Of a stretch of DNA of 64,000 nt, positions 38,257 through 48,943 are shown one piece after another. This DNA comes from an uncultured Saprospiraceae bacterium (GTDB taxonomy: Bacteria > Bacteroidota > Bacteroidia > Chitinophagales > Saprospiraceae). The stretch lies in NCBI GenBank assembly GCA_937995755.1, contig CALKJD010000110.1, positions 1-64,000 of the forward strand, in the 5' to 3' direction. The position numbers and the translations under genes were made by a program. The notes below the pieces were generated by a model. That model was given only the letters and a program-made list of their open reading frames with translations. It ran no database searches and had not been told where the DNA came from. How positions within the stretch are numbered: the stretch's first letter is position 1; each line of letters opens with the position of its first letter.

Positions 38257-40026
38257 ATGAGTATAACTAAAGAGAAAAAGAAAAGCTTAGACTGGCCGCT
38301 GCTCAAGAGAGTATTAGCTACGGCTTTGCCATACAAATCACTTTTTCTTTTTTGTATCATATTGCCTATTATCCTTGCTCCGGTTACTACGATCAGACCT
38401 TATATCGTCAAAGTAATGGTGGATAACCATATACTTAAGGAAGATCTTGATGGTCTTGGGTTTATGGCTTTGCTATTTGTTGGAGCGGTTATCTTAGATG
38501 CTTTGCTTAGGTATACCTTTATATATACCACAGCATTACTAGGTCAATCAGTGATCAAGGATATGCGTGTCAAAGTCTTTAACCATATCACCAATTTGAA
38601 ACTTAAATACTTTGATAAGACAGCAATAGGTACCGCTACTACAAGAACGATTAGTGATATTGAAGCTATTAACAACGTATTTGCTCAAGGTGTAATTACC
38701 ATATTTGGTGACTTGCTGATAGTCGTAGCTGTAATTTGTGTCATGTTTTACACAAGTTGGATCTTGACGGTGATAAGTTTGGTGACATTGCCATTGTTGA
38801 TCATTGCAACTTATATATTTAAAGAGAAAGTTAAGTCGACTTTTCAGGCAGTGAGAACGCAGATCAGTAAGATGAATGCATTTTTGCAAGAGCGTATTAC
38901 AGGAATGAATGTGGTACAAATATTTAATGCTGAAAAACGAGAAGCGGATAAATTTAGGGAAATAAATAGAGCATATACTAAAGCGAATTTAGACTCAGTA
39001 TTTTATTATGCCGTTTTCTTTCCAGTAGTAGAGCTTATTACAACGATCTCTTTAGCCTTGATGATTTGGTTAGGAGCTAGAGCATATTTGCAAGACTATG
39101 TAAGTTTTGGATCCTTGGTGGCATTTCCTTTATTTCTAAATCTGCTTTTCCGTCCTGTAAGAATGTTAGCAGATAAATTTAACACGCTACAGATGGGGTT
39201 AGTAGCTGCGGACAGAGTTTTTGATGTGTTAGATGATCAGTCTATTATCGAAGACAAGGGTACCATAGTAGCTCAAAATATCAAAGGTAAAGTCGAATTT
39301 GAAGATGTTTCGTTTGCTTATGATGATGAAAACTATGTACTTAATAATGTAAGCTTTACCCTTAATCCTGGAGAGACCTTAGCGATAGTTGGAAGTACTG
39401 GATCTGGGAAGAGTACTATTATCAACATACTCAATAGATTCTACGAGATACAATCTGGAAATATTAAGGTGGATGGTGTTAATGCCAAAGACTATACATT
39501 GGACAGTCTGCGTAAGTCAGTATCTATGGTTTTGCAAGACGTGTTCTTGTTTAATGGGACCGTACTAGAAAATATTACACTAAGAGATAAGAGTATAGAT
39601 AGAGCCAAAGTGATTGCTGCCAGCAAGCAGATAGGAGCGCACGTATTTATAGAAGCGCTTCCAGATGGATATGATTTCAAAGTAACAGAGCGTGGTAGTA
39701 ATTTATCAGTAGGGCAGCGTCAATTGATTTCCTTTGTAAGAGCCTTAGTATTTGATCCGACTATTTTAGTACTAGATGAAGCTACAGCATCGATAGATAC
39801 TGAGACTGAAGCTATTATCCAATTTGCGATTGAGAAATTAATAGCCAAGAGAAGTTCTATCATCATAGCACATAGATTATCTACGATTCGACATGCTAAT
39901 AATATCATGGTGTTAGATAAAGGAAATATCGTAGAGTTCGGACCTCATGACAAACTGATGGAAATAGAGGGAGGCAAGTATCGACAGCTTTATGATATGC
40001 AGTTTAGCGACGAAGAAGCAGCTTAA
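38257..40026 (+). CDS. ABC exporter (membrane + ATPase half-transporter)
   Basis: Walker A GSTGSGKSTI, signature LSVGQRQ, Walker B TILVLDEAT. ATG at 38257 preferred over the TTG at 38248. Confidence 0.94.
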   Translation: MSITKEKKKSLDWPLLKRVLATALPYKSLFLFCIILPIILAPVTTIRPYIVKVMVDNHILKEDLDGLGFMALLFVGAVILDALLRYTFIYTTALLGQSVIKDMRVKVFNHITNLKLKYFDKTAIGTATTRTISDIEAINNVFAQGVITIFGDLLIVVAVICVMFYTSWILTVISLVTLPLLIIATYIFKEKVKSTFQAVRTQISKMNAFLQERITGMNVVQIFNAEKREADKFREINRAYTKANLDSVFYYAVFFPVVELITTISLALMIWLGARAYLQDYVSFGSLVAFPLFLNLLFRPVRMLADKFNTLQMGLVAADRVFDVLDDQSIIEDKGTIVAQNIKGKVEFEDVSFAYDDENYVLNNVSFTLNPGETLAIVGSTGSGKSTIINILNRFYEIQSGNIKVDGVNAKDYTLDSLRKSVSMVLQDVFLFNGTVLENITLRDKSIDRAKVIAASKQIGAHVFIEALPDGYDFKVTERGSNLSVGQRQLISFVRALVFDPTILVLDEATASIDTETEAIIQFAIEKLIAKRSSIIIAHRLSTIRHANNIMVLDKGNIVEFGPHDKLMEIEGGKYRQLYDMQFSDEEAA

Positions 40027-40100
40027 TAAGTATTTTTTTGCTCTTAGTATAGTGATATAGTATTTGTTGTTTTAAGGATTTTATCGATTCTTTACCATCG

Positions 40101-40130
40101 TTGGTCCATTCCTCTAAACTATTATCTTTG
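40101..40130 (+). promoter_or_regulatory. Bacteroidota-type promoter
   Basis: TTG (40101)-19 nt-TATCTTTG (40123-40130) upstream of the 40179 ORF. Confidence 0.5.
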
Positions 40131-40178
40131 TGAAAGGTGTTATAGTATTTAGGTACGATACACAATCAAAAGAAACAT

Positions 40179-40685
40179 ATGACAGTATTCAAAGAATTTC
40201 AAATCGGAGGCGGTGGCCCACAAGGTAAAAGCCCTTTTGGGGGAATTGCAGGGCTAATTTCACTTGCACTATTTATGATGGTGGCATTTTTTTTATTCAA
40301 AGGATTATTTTGGATACTAAATTTAGTAGCACCCGTATTATTGATTGCCACACTAATAATGGACTATACAGTAGTTACTGATTTTGTGAAGTTTCTTATT
40401 AAGTTACTCAAAGACAATCCACTTTTTGGAATAGTAGCTATAGTATTAAGTTTGGTAGCATATCCGTTTACAGCCGGATTTTTGTTTTTTAAGATGATGG
40501 GAAGACGCGCTATCAAGAAAATGCAAGAACAGCATAAAGGAATGAATGCAAATCAAGATGATGTAAATGATGTCGATGATGAAGGTTTTGCAGACTATGA
40601 GGAAATAGAAACACTAGAACTTCCAGACATAGAGGTACAAAAACCGAAAGGTAGAAATAACGATTATGATCAGATGTTCGATTAG
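40179..40685 (+). CDS. Hypothetical membrane protein
   Basis: 168 aa; two hydrophobic regions and an acidic tail. Confidence 0.65.
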   Translation: MTVFKEFQIGGGGPQGKSPFGGIAGLISLALFMMVAFFLFKGLFWILNLVAPVLLIATLIMDYTVVTDFVKFLIKLLKDNPLFGIVAIVLSLVAYPFTAGFLFFKMMGRRAIKKMQEQHKGMNANQDDVNDVDDEGFADYEEIETLELPDIEVQKPKGRNNDYDQMFD

Positions 40686-40700
40686 TCGGATTTTCTATTC

Positions 40701-41813
40701 ATGATTTTGCTATTTTTCATATCGATAGGGCTAAGTATAGGATACATATATCTTCTCCAATGGATCACGGAAGGATGGGGAGCTTGTGAATCTTATAAGC
40801 ATACAGGTGAAAATGTCAAAGTATCGATCATTATAGCCGCGCGTAATGAGGAGAAATATATAGTCGATTGTCTATCGAGTATATTTAAGAATAGCTATCC
40901 AGAAAAATTATTAGAAATTATTGTCGTAGATGATCAATCAGAAGATCAAACGGTGGCGATAATCAAAGAAAAATATCCACAAGTAACCTTACTGTCTACA
41001 GTCAAGAATATAGGTAAAAAAGCGGCTATAGAGCTTGCAGCTAAGTATGCCACTGGAGAGCTTTTAATATTTACAGACGCAGACTGTACGGTACCTGATA
41101 CTTGGGTAGCTACGATGGTGTCTAACTATGATTCTGATCTCGTAAGCTTCATCGCAGCACCTGTACAGATTGATTTAGAAGATACTTGCTTGAGTAGATT
41201 TCAGTATCTCGATGTGGCAGCGACCATGGCAGTAACAGCTAATGGTATTCATCGTCAAAGCTACTATTCAGCTAACGGTGCTAATATGGCTGTCAACAGA
41301 GAGCAATTTTTACAATTGTATGAAGTCAGAAGGGATGCTGAGATAGCCTCTGGAGATGATATGTTTACGATTCAGTATCTAGCCAAGAAAGACCCCAATA
41401 AAATTACATACGTTAGATCATTAGAGGCTACAGTAACGACCAAAGGAGAAAAGACCATCGCTGATCTTATCTCACAAAGAAAGCGCTGGGCAGGTAAGAG
41501 TCGTCATTATCCGGAGAAGAATATTGTATTAGTTCAGGGCTATGTATTCCTATTAGTAGCTTTGATGGTATTCAATGCTGTGTTTGGATTATTTACAGAT
41601 GGCTTCGGAGTTTTCATCGCCTTACTCATGCTGTTTATCAAAGTAACAATGGACTATCTTTTTCTTAGCCATATTTGTCAACATTATGAAAAAAAAGAAG
41701 CCACTAAGAAATATCTTATCTCAGCGGCTTCGTATAATATCTATATCTTATTTGCAGGGCTTGTAGCCATCCTTCCTGGTAAGTATGTGTGGAAGGGTAG
41801 AAGCCTAAAGTAG
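40701..41813 (+). CDS. Family 2 glycosyltransferase, membrane-associated
   Basis: VSIIIAARNEEKYIVDCLSSI...VVDDQSEDQT...FTDADCTVP; QRKRW motif; C-terminal TM helices. Confidence 0.93.
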   Translation: MILLFFISIGLSIGYIYLLQWITEGWGACESYKHTGENVKVSIIIAARNEEKYIVDCLSSIFKNSYPEKLLEIIVVDDQSEDQTVAIIKEKYPQVTLLSTVKNIGKKAAIELAAKYATGELLIFTDADCTVPDTWVATMVSNYDSDLVSFIAAPVQIDLEDTCLSRFQYLDVAATMAVTANGIHRQSYYSANGANMAVNREQFLQLYEVRRDAEIASGDDMFTIQYLAKKDPNKITYVRSLEATVTTKGEKTIADLISQRKRWAGKSRHYPEKNIVLVQGYVFLLVALMVFNAVFGLFTDGFGVFIALLMLFIKVTMDYLFLSHICQHYEKKEATKKYLISAASYNIYILFAGLVAILPGKYVWKGRSLK

Positions 41814-41818
41814 TTATG

Positions 41819-42832
41819 CTAAAATTTTACATTTACTAAGCCTACTAAGTCTTTCACTTCTCGTAATGTTTCTTGAGCTTTCTTTCTGATCTCCGCGGAT
41901 GATGTTTTGATCTCATCTTTTAACGCTCTTTTATTGATGGATAGCTCAGCCTTACGTTCTTTAAAAGTAGATGTCATCGCTACTAAAGCATCAGCAGTAG
42001 CTTCTTTAAGTTCGGAATATTTTAATTTACCATCCTTGTAAGTGTCCATGATTTGATCATGTTGCTCTATGGCTCCTGCAGCTTTCATCATTAGAAATAG
42101 ATTCGCTATTCCAGGACTCATTTCACCCGCAGGGGTATCTCCAGTATCTGTCACCGCAGATTTGATTTGCTTACGCAATCTTGCTTCGTCTGCAAAGCAG
42201 CTAATCCAATGCTTCTCACCGGCAGACTTACTCATCTTTCGTAATGGATCTGCAGTAGACGCAATCTTAGGCGTTTCCGTATGCAGTCCTTCAGGCATTA
42301 CGAAATACTCTTTTCCTACTTGATTGTTAAATCGTTTGGCAATGCTTCTAGAGAGCTCTAAATGCTGATCTTGATCTTTTCCTACAGGTACATAGTCTGC
42401 CTTGTATATGAGGATGTCGGCTGTCTGTAGTACAGGGTAATCTAGTAGACCGGCAGAGATGAAATCGTCTTTACTTTCAGAACTAGATTTTTCACTCTTA
42501 TCTTTATACTGTGTCATATTAGTCAGTCTACCAATAGAGCAGAAGTTGTTGAATATCCAACAAAGCTCAGTATGCTCAGGTATTAAGGACTGAATAAACA
42601 GATTTTTAGGCTTGACACCTACGGACACCAAGTTAAGTATGAGTTCCCAAGTGTTTTCCCTTAGCTTTTTCACATTGTATGGCATAGTCATGGCATGATA
42701 ATCCACTACACCATAGTAGCATTTAAATTGTTCTTGTAGGGATACCCAATTCTGTACAGCTCCGAAGTAGTTTCCTAAGTGGATAGTTCCAGTGGGTTGT
42801 ATAGCACTAAGTACAGTCTTTTGCTCGCTCAT
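41819..42832 (-). CDS. trpS: Tryptophanyl-tRNA synthetase
   Basis: SAIQPTGTIHLGNYFGA, PLRKMSKSA (KMSKS). Confidence 0.96.
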   Translation of the reverse strand: MSEQKTVLSAIQPTGTIHLGNYFGAVQNWVSLQEQFKCYYGVVDYHAMTMPYNVKKLRENTWELILNLVSVGVKPKNLFIQSLIPEHTELCWIFNNFCSIGRLTNMTQYKDKSEKSSSESKDDFISAGLLDYPVLQTADILIYKADYVPVGKDQDQHLELSRSIAKRFNNQVGKEYFVMPEGLHTETPKIASTADPLRKMSKSAGEKHWISCFADEARLRKQIKSAVTDTGDTPAGEMSPGIANLFLMMKAAGAIEQHDQIMDTYKDGKLKYSELKEATADALVAMTSTFKERKAELSINKRALKDEIKTSSAEIRKKAQETLREVKDLVGLVNVKF

Positions 42833-43138
42833 ATCTTTATTCCTTTTCTTTGAAAATTATAAGAGCGCAAAAATAAGAAAGATTATTCTAGGATAGTGGG
42901 TTGATATGAGTAGTAATATGAATGTTGTTTATTTCGTTGTATGATGTATATAAGGTGAGAAATTGTTTAAGGTGAGTCGTATTTCTATTATAATAATGGA
43001 TTGGTAATAAACCTCAAGGAATTGTTAACTGGGAGTTTAGATGATGTAGGGTAATTGCACTTTCTTATTTTAGATGATAGGAAGTGAAGAGTATGAAGCG
43101 ATTAGGATGCATTAGTAAATCACAAAACGTTATCTACC

Positions 43139-45694
43139 ATGATACAATTACCATCTGTTCCACAGTATATATTGGAGTCTAGCTTAAGTTTGATTACGTT
43201 TTATGCTATCTTTTATTGGCTTTTGAGAAAAGATACTTTTCATCATTTCAATAAGTATTATCTTTTAACCACTTCACTTATTTCAGTCTTACTGCCTTTT
43301 ATAGATTTCCATGTAATTGATACGGCTAATCAGGCAGCTGGTAGTGTAGAAAGTCTCATTCAGTATAGAGCAGATCTGAAGCAGTATGAATCAGGTATGT
43401 CCAATAATATGTTTTACACTATTACGATTAGTGATGTAGTAAAAGCAGTATTTTATGTAGGTGTTTTTCTAACAGGCTTGAAGTTTTTGCACTCTTTATT
43501 TCAATTGATAGATAAAGTAAAGAAGAATAAAAGAAGATCAGTATCTGAGGATACTCCTAAGAATATTTTGGGCTCATCGGTTTTTAGTTTTTTATATTGG
43601 AATGAAGAAGCTAACAGTATAAATAATCAACTACTGATGAAAGCAAATGCGTCAAAACTTAAACCTTGGCATAGTATAGATGTGATCATTATGGAATTGT
43701 TGGTAGTGGTAAATTGGATTAATCCATTGATTTATTTATTTAGAAATAGATTTTATAAAATTAATGAATATGTAATCGACGAAAGTATTGCTGCGCACAG
43801 TGGCGGAAGAAAACAATATGCAGAGCAGCTAATGGAAACTAATTTAAAGTTTAATACCAATCAAGATAGAAGTAATTATGTGTCTATAGTAGATAGAGTA
43901 ATGGTACTTACTAAAAAGAGAACATCTGCTTTGGGCAAGTTGAAACCTTTGTTAGTGATTCCTATGGCTTTTGTTATGATGTCATTATATTCCTTTGACT
44001 ATGCCGATAAGCTACCAGATGAAGTTAAGTCTAGCCTAATAAGGATAGAGAATAGTCTTATGAATGCAAGCGAGCATGTAGTGGTAAATCTTACCCATAG
44101 CAAACGTAATTATGAATGGGAATTTAAGTGGGGAGAACATTTATATGGACTAACCTCTAGAGATGAGGATGGTAACCTTAGTTATAACATGAGTAAAGAA
44201 GTTTCACTTTTTGATTTGTATGAATCTATTGAAAGCAAACCCAGCTATAAGACTAAAGGAATCTATGAGTCGATGGGGTTTGATATCAAGATAACATCTA
44301 ACTCTGATACTGTATCTAGTATATCTGTTCCGATAGGAGACTATGAGAGTCTTGGTGATAAAATGAAGAAGGAGATAGTCAAACATAAAACACCGTTTAA
44401 TATCTACTTTTCTAACATTGGATCTACAAATGGCAAAAGAGATGGAGGGTTTATGATCACTGTTTATCAGTTTATGAAGAGTAGTGAAAAAAATAAAGAT
44501 ACTAATAGAGACAGAGAAGTAAAAGCTAGATGGGGAGATCTCAATTTAAGTGGTTCTGATTTTGGTTGGGTCATATCTAACAATTATAGACAAATGTATG
44601 GTACTTGGAATCAGTTGAGATATTCAGAAAAGCCATTCAATATTCAAAAGAAAGATTTTTTAGAAAAAATTAGTTCTAAGTTTGAGCTAATTGTAAATGA
44701 TGAAGAGATATCTACTAAAGAGAGTACTCGTTTGACGCTGAGCATAGTAAGGCCAGAAGTAACAAAAAGTAATGCAGATTGGAATCCATCTGCTGACAAA
44801 CTGGAAACAGAGAATGGCTCTAGGACTGTTAAGACAATTACTAAAGTCTATCATGGAAGATCGGTTTCGATGGTAAATGATGAATATGATTTTAGAGCAT
44901 TATTGAGTAGTGGAGATGTGTATTTAAAAGACATCTTAAGTTCAGTGTCTGATGGTGATGTCATTACTATCGCAGCGATAGATACACTCGACACTTCTGA
45001 GGAAGGCAATCATTTTTTCTTTAATATGACTATTATCGATAAAGATGCCGCCTATACATCTCCATATGAAGTGGAGTTGCCTCCAACGTCAGACAGTTAT
45101 ACTAATTTTCAGATCTACTATAATGCCGAAGACGATCAGACATATGTAAAGGTGGATACAACAGAGACGGCTAACGAAAAGATAGTGAGAGCGTATCGAC
45201 ATAGCGAATCATATAAGCTCACACATGTACCCAATTTTAAAACTAAAAATAGGGTGAACGATACAAGGACTTTGCCAGGTGGTACATTGAGTATAGATCC
45301 CAAAATGAATCTTTCGACTTCTGTGTTAAGAATGGAGAGACTCAATGAGCATTATACTTTGAGTGATAGAATGATTCGAATGGATTGGGGGAAAATGATT
45401 TCACTTCCAGGTATTGGAAATTTTTCTAGAAAAGAATTTAAAAGATCTAATCGATCTAATATTTTACTCTCTGCAGGTGATCATTTTTTAGATGTTTCAA
45501 GATTTGACCTAGTGATTATACGTGAAGGCGATGATCCAATAAGAATACGGACGGATAATGTTAAATCCGATATTTGTCGACAGGTTCTAAAGGGTGTTGA
45601 AGGAGCAGTAAGTATTTACTTTGATAATATTATCGTAAATGATAATGATGAGTACAAATATTATCCATATCAGTTTGTATTTAATATCGAGTAA
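43139..45694 (+). CDS. M56/BlaR1-like membrane protein with degenerate metalloprotease motif and large C-terminal region
   Basis: N-terminal TM layout of Bacteroidota M56 proteins; KANASKLKPWHSIDVIIMELLVVVNWINPLIYLFRNRFYKINEYVIDESIA. Confidence 0.8.
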   Translation: MIQLPSVPQYILESSLSLITFYAIFYWLLRKDTFHHFNKYYLLTTSLISVLLPFIDFHVIDTANQAAGSVESLIQYRADLKQYESGMSNNMFYTITISDVVKAVFYVGVFLTGLKFLHSLFQLIDKVKKNKRRSVSEDTPKNILGSSVFSFLYWNEEANSINNQLLMKANASKLKPWHSIDVIIMELLVVVNWINPLIYLFRNRFYKINEYVIDESIAAHSGGRKQYAEQLMETNLKFNTNQDRSNYVSIVDRVMVLTKKRTSALGKLKPLLVIPMAFVMMSLYSFDYADKLPDEVKSSLIRIENSLMNASEHVVVNLTHSKRNYEWEFKWGEHLYGLTSRDEDGNLSYNMSKEVSLFDLYESIESKPSYKTKGIYESMGFDIKITSNSDTVSSISVPIGDYESLGDKMKKEIVKHKTPFNIYFSNIGSTNGKRDGGFMITVYQFMKSSEKNKDTNRDREVKARWGDLNLSGSDFGWVISNNYRQMYGTWNQLRYSEKPFNIQKKDFLEKISSKFELIVNDEEISTKESTRLTLSIVRPEVTKSNADWNPSADKLETENGSRTVKTITKVYHGRSVSMVNDEYDFRALLSSGDVYLKDILSSVSDGDVITIAAIDTLDTSEEGNHFFFNMTIIDKDAAYTSPYEVELPPTSDSYTNFQIYYNAEDDQTYVKVDTTETANEKIVRAYRHSESYKLTHVPNFKTKNRVNDTRTLPGGTLSIDPKMNLSTSVLRMERLNEHYTLSDRMIRMDWGKMISLPGIGNFSRKEFKRSNRSNILLSAGDHFLDVSRFDLVIIREGDDPIRIRTDNVKSDICRQVLKGVEGAVSIYFDNIIVNDNDEYKYYPYQFVFNIE

Positions 45695-45696
45695 AA

Positions 45697-45736
45697 AACA
45701 AATGGGCTATATCACTTTAGATATAGCCCATTTGTT
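45697..45736. terminator. Bidirectional terminator between convergent genes
   Basis: AACAAATGGGCTATAT-cactttag-ATATAGCCCATTTGTT (16-bp perfect stem). Confidence 0.85.
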
Positions 45737-45754
45737 CATTGATTTTTTTCGATT

Positions 45755-47161
45755 TTATTTGACTAGTTCGGCTAAGGTAGCGTGGGTGTCATCTAGCATT
45801 TTTCTTACTCCAGTATAGTCTTTTGCTTGAGCATATACACGTAGCACAGGTTCAGTGCCACTAGGTCGAATCATGACCCAAGTGTCATCAGCAACATAAA
45901 ATTTATAGCCATCGACTTTTTCTATTTTTAATACATCACGACCACCGATAGATTTTATTTTATCTTCTTTACATAAGTCCATGATAGCCCACTTTTTCTC
46001 ATTGTCGATATGAAGATCATCTCTATCAAATTTGAATTCACCAACTTTTGCATATACTTCTTGTATAAGTTCTTGCATCGTCTTGCCTGTCTTGGCCATA
46101 AATTCCATGATAAGCAATCCTATCCAGATACCATCTCTTTCAGGGATATGGCCTGCTACTGCTAGTCCGCCAGATTCTTCTCCTCCAGCTATAAGCTTTT
46201 CGCTTACCATGATCTCAGCGATATATTTAAATCCAATTTTGGTTACTTCGAAATCTAAACCATAGATTTCAGCTAAATTTTTCATCTTTTCAGTCACAGA
46301 GAATGTGACTACGACCTTACCCGTTTCATGTTTGTATTCTTTGAGATAGTAAAGTAAAAGTAGTAAGAGGTGTTGGCTATCTACAAAGTCTCCTTTGGCG
46401 TCAAACATTCCTACACGATCTGCGTCACCATCATTTGCTAGACCTACATTGATTTCAGAATGATCCTTGATATATTGACTTAGCTCTGTAAGATTGCGGC
46501 TTATTGGCTCAGGCGCTTGTCCGTAGAACGAAGGGTTATTTTCGCAGTGCAGTAAAGCAGCATCATCAAAAAGTTGCTTGATTACATTCTGCCCTGCACC
46601 ATACATTGCATCATATGCCAGTTTAATGCCAGAGTTGCGAATAAGATCTAAGTCAAAATTGGCTTTGATATGATCTATGTAAATAGACTCTAAATCGGTC
46701 ATGATTAATTTCCCAGATGTCAGTGCAGCATTTAGGTCTGCTGTAGCAGTAGGAATGATATCTAATATATGGGATTCAACTTCTGCAATTTCCTTTGGAA
46801 TCGTTGGCCCACCATAAGACGATTTTAATTTAAATCCGTTATAGCTTGGAGGGTTATGACTCGCAGTGATCACGATGCCCAAGTCAGCATTGTGCTTTAC
46901 GATACCCAATGATACCATAGGGGTCGATACGAAATCTTCACCAAGATAGACTGTCAGTCCATATGAAAGGCATATCTCAGCAGCTCTATCAGCAAACATT
47001 TTACCTCCAAATCTAGTGTCGTGACCAATTACTACTTTGCTCATACCTTTAGATACCATCCATCGAGCGGTAGCATCTGATACTCGACTAAGATTGTCTA
47101 AAGTGTAATCTTGAGCTATAATTGCTCTCCAGCCGTCAGTTCCAAATTTGATTGGTGTCAT
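45755..47161 (-). CDS. Phosphoglucomutase/phosphomannomutase (alpha-D-phosphohexomutase)
   Basis: GTDGWRAIIAQDYT; TASHNPPSYNGFK; DGDADRVG; RPSGTEPVLRVYAQA. Confidence 0.95.
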   Translation of the reverse strand: MTPIKFGTDGWRAIIAQDYTLDNLSRVSDATARWMVSKGMSKVVIGHDTRFGGKMFADRAAEICLSYGLTVYLGEDFVSTPMVSLGIVKHNADLGIVITASHNPPSYNGFKLKSSYGGPTIPKEIAEVESHILDIIPTATADLNAALTSGKLIMTDLESIYIDHIKANFDLDLIRNSGIKLAYDAMYGAGQNVIKQLFDDAALLHCENNPSFYGQAPEPISRNLTELSQYIKDHSEINVGLANDGDADRVGMFDAKGDFVDSQHLLLLLLYYLKEYKHETGKVVVTFSVTEKMKNLAEIYGLDFEVTKIGFKYIAEIMVSEKLIAGGEESGGLAVAGHIPERDGIWIGLLIMEFMAKTGKTMQELIQEVYAKVGEFKFDRDDLHIDNEKKWAIMDLCKEDKIKSIGGRDVLKIEKVDGYKFYVADDTWVMIRPSGTEPVLRVYAQAKDYTGVRKMLDDTHATLAELVK

Positions 47162-47330
47162 ATTCTAAATCTATTGTTGATAAATTTCAATTATTCTAAG
47201 TGATACAGTAGTTCGTTTAATTATAACGAAAAAAGATATTATATCGAGTACCTTGTAGTTGACAAAGAAACATAAAATATTGTAATTGAAGGAACTCAAG
47301 CTCTTAAATGTCTATTGGTGATAATGATAC

Positions 47331-47352
47331 ATATTAAATAATAATTTAATAT
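47331..47352. other. AT-rich perfect inverted repeat upstream of pcm
   Basis: ATATTAAAT-aata-ATTTAATAT. Confidence 0.5.
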
Positions 47353-47374
47353 ATTTACCTCAAATAGTCAGAAA

Positions 47375-48067
47375 TTGAAAGATACGCACAAGCTTAGAGG
47401 GTTAAGACAAAGGTTAGTAAATTACTTGCAGTCAAGAGGAATCGATGATTCGCGTATTCTTGATGCTTTTATGGACATTCCTAGACATTACTTTATGTCG
47501 CAGGACTTTGCTGAGTGGGCATATCGTAATGAAGCTTTTCCAATCGCAGCAGGTCAGACTATTTCTCATCCTTATACAGTGGCTTTTCAGACGGACCTAT
47601 TGCAGGTTAAGCCTTCTGATAAAATATTAGAAATAGGTACAGGGTCTGGTTATCAAGCGGCAGTCATATCTTCGATGGGAGCAAAGCTTTATACTATTGA
47701 GAGACAAGCAGAGTTATATCATAACACTAATAAATTATTAATTAAGCTAGGATATGATCGCATTAGGACATTGTTTGGTGATGGATACCAAGGTGCCCCA
47801 AGATTTGCTCCATTTGATAAGATAATTGTCACTTGCGGAGCGTCATTTATTCCTAAGGCATTACCGTATCAGCTCAAGATTGGTGGAAGAATGATTATAC
47901 CAGTAGGAGAGGGAGATGATAAGATGATGACCGTGATCATAAGAGAGTCAGAGACAGAGTTCTCTTCAGAGAAGAAAGGTATCTTTAAGTTTGTACCATT
48001 CCTAGAAGGAACTAATGCAGACCAACAATCTATGTCTAAGCGTCCAATAAAGAGAGTTAGCTTGTAA
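47375..48067 (+). CDS. pcm: Protein-L-isoaspartate O-methyltransferase
   Basis: QTISHPYTVAFQTDLLQVKPSDKILEIGTGSGYQAAVIS; NTG start. Confidence 0.93.
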   Translation: MKDTHKLRGLRQRLVNYLQSRGIDDSRILDAFMDIPRHYFMSQDFAEWAYRNEAFPIAAGQTISHPYTVAFQTDLLQVKPSDKILEIGTGSGYQAAVISSMGAKLYTIERQAELYHNTNKLLIKLGYDRIRTLFGDGYQGAPRFAPFDKIIVTCGASFIPKALPYQLKIGGRMIIPVGEGDDKMMTVIIRESETEFSSEKKGIFKFVPFLEGTNADQQSMSKRPIKRVSL

Positions 48068-48077
48068 TGATAAATAA

Positions 48078-48115
48078 AAATGCAACCCCTTCCATTTTAG
48101 GTAGGAATTGCATTT
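48078..48115. terminator. Hairpin terminator between convergent genes
   Basis: AAATGCAAccccTTCC-attttaggta-GGAATTGCATTT. Confidence 0.6.
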
Positions 48116-48137
48116 CACTCTTATTTGATTTTCAAAT

Positions 48138-48674
48138 TTATATTTTCCGGCCTCCGACTTTTTTAGTTTTACGACTTACTTTTCTTGCTTTATCTACATC
48201 GACTAGTAACGCTGCCATAGCGCTTTGACTTGTTGTATTATATGTTTTTCCTTTGTAAGTGACTTTTCCGACCCTGCGATCCCATTCTTTAGCGAGTAGG
48301 ACAAATTTTCCTCCAGCTTTCTTATTAGGACCAAACATCAAAAAGCTATCCTCGCCTTCTTCAAAAGAGATAGCAAATCGATTTGCTTTGGGTGAAAACA
48401 TTAATACACCTGGAGTCTCTTTAGGAAATACAATTTCTTCTACTTTACGACCATCGACTATTTTAATCTTACCTTCGGATATCTTAGATTCATTGATACC
48501 TAGATCTCGATAGAGTACAATATCCTTAGATAGATAGAATTGTACACTTTGAAGTTCTGCTTCGGACAATCGATAATCGTCGTGCATAGTCTCTGTATAG
48601 TAATTTAGTGATGGGCTACATGAGCTCATCAGCCCTACAATTGCAAATAATGATAATTGGATTAAAGATTTCAT
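48138..48674 (-). CDS. Putative lipoprotein
   Basis: Lipobox MSSC; 178 aa; basic C-terminus SRKTKKVGGRKI. Confidence 0.7.
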   Translation of the reverse strand: MKSLIQLSLFAIVGLMSSCSPSLNYYTETMHDDYRLSEAELQSVQFYLSKDIVLYRDLGINESKISEGKIKIVDGRKVEEIVFPKETPGVLMFSPKANRFAISFEEGEDSFLMFGPNKKAGGKFVLLAKEWDRRVGKVTYKGKTYNTTSQSAMAALLVDVDKARKVSRKTKKVGGRKI

Positions 48675-48880
48675 ATGCGTACGGATTTTTAATGTATAAA
48701 TACCTAAAGAGTTTTTTGTTCTCTCTAAATGTAGTACAACGTTAGACGCATTGGCAAGCTCCTTATGAATGATTAACAGTTGGTTTAACTTAATTTTAAA
48801 TGATATGCTGGGAAATCATTTAAAATTGATGTTGAATACTTTACGCCTGAGAAGTGTAAATTTCGAATTAGGGCAAAAAA

Positions 48881-48909
48881 AGTGGTTCCTGATTGAGTCA
48901 GAAACCACT
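48881..48909 (-). terminator. Intrinsic terminator downstream of the LolA-like gene
   Basis: AGTGGTTCCTGA-ttga-GTCAGAAACCACT with A7 on + strand. Confidence 0.7.
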
Positions 48910-48943
48910 AAGGTTGGTAAACTGAGAATAATAAGGTTCTATA

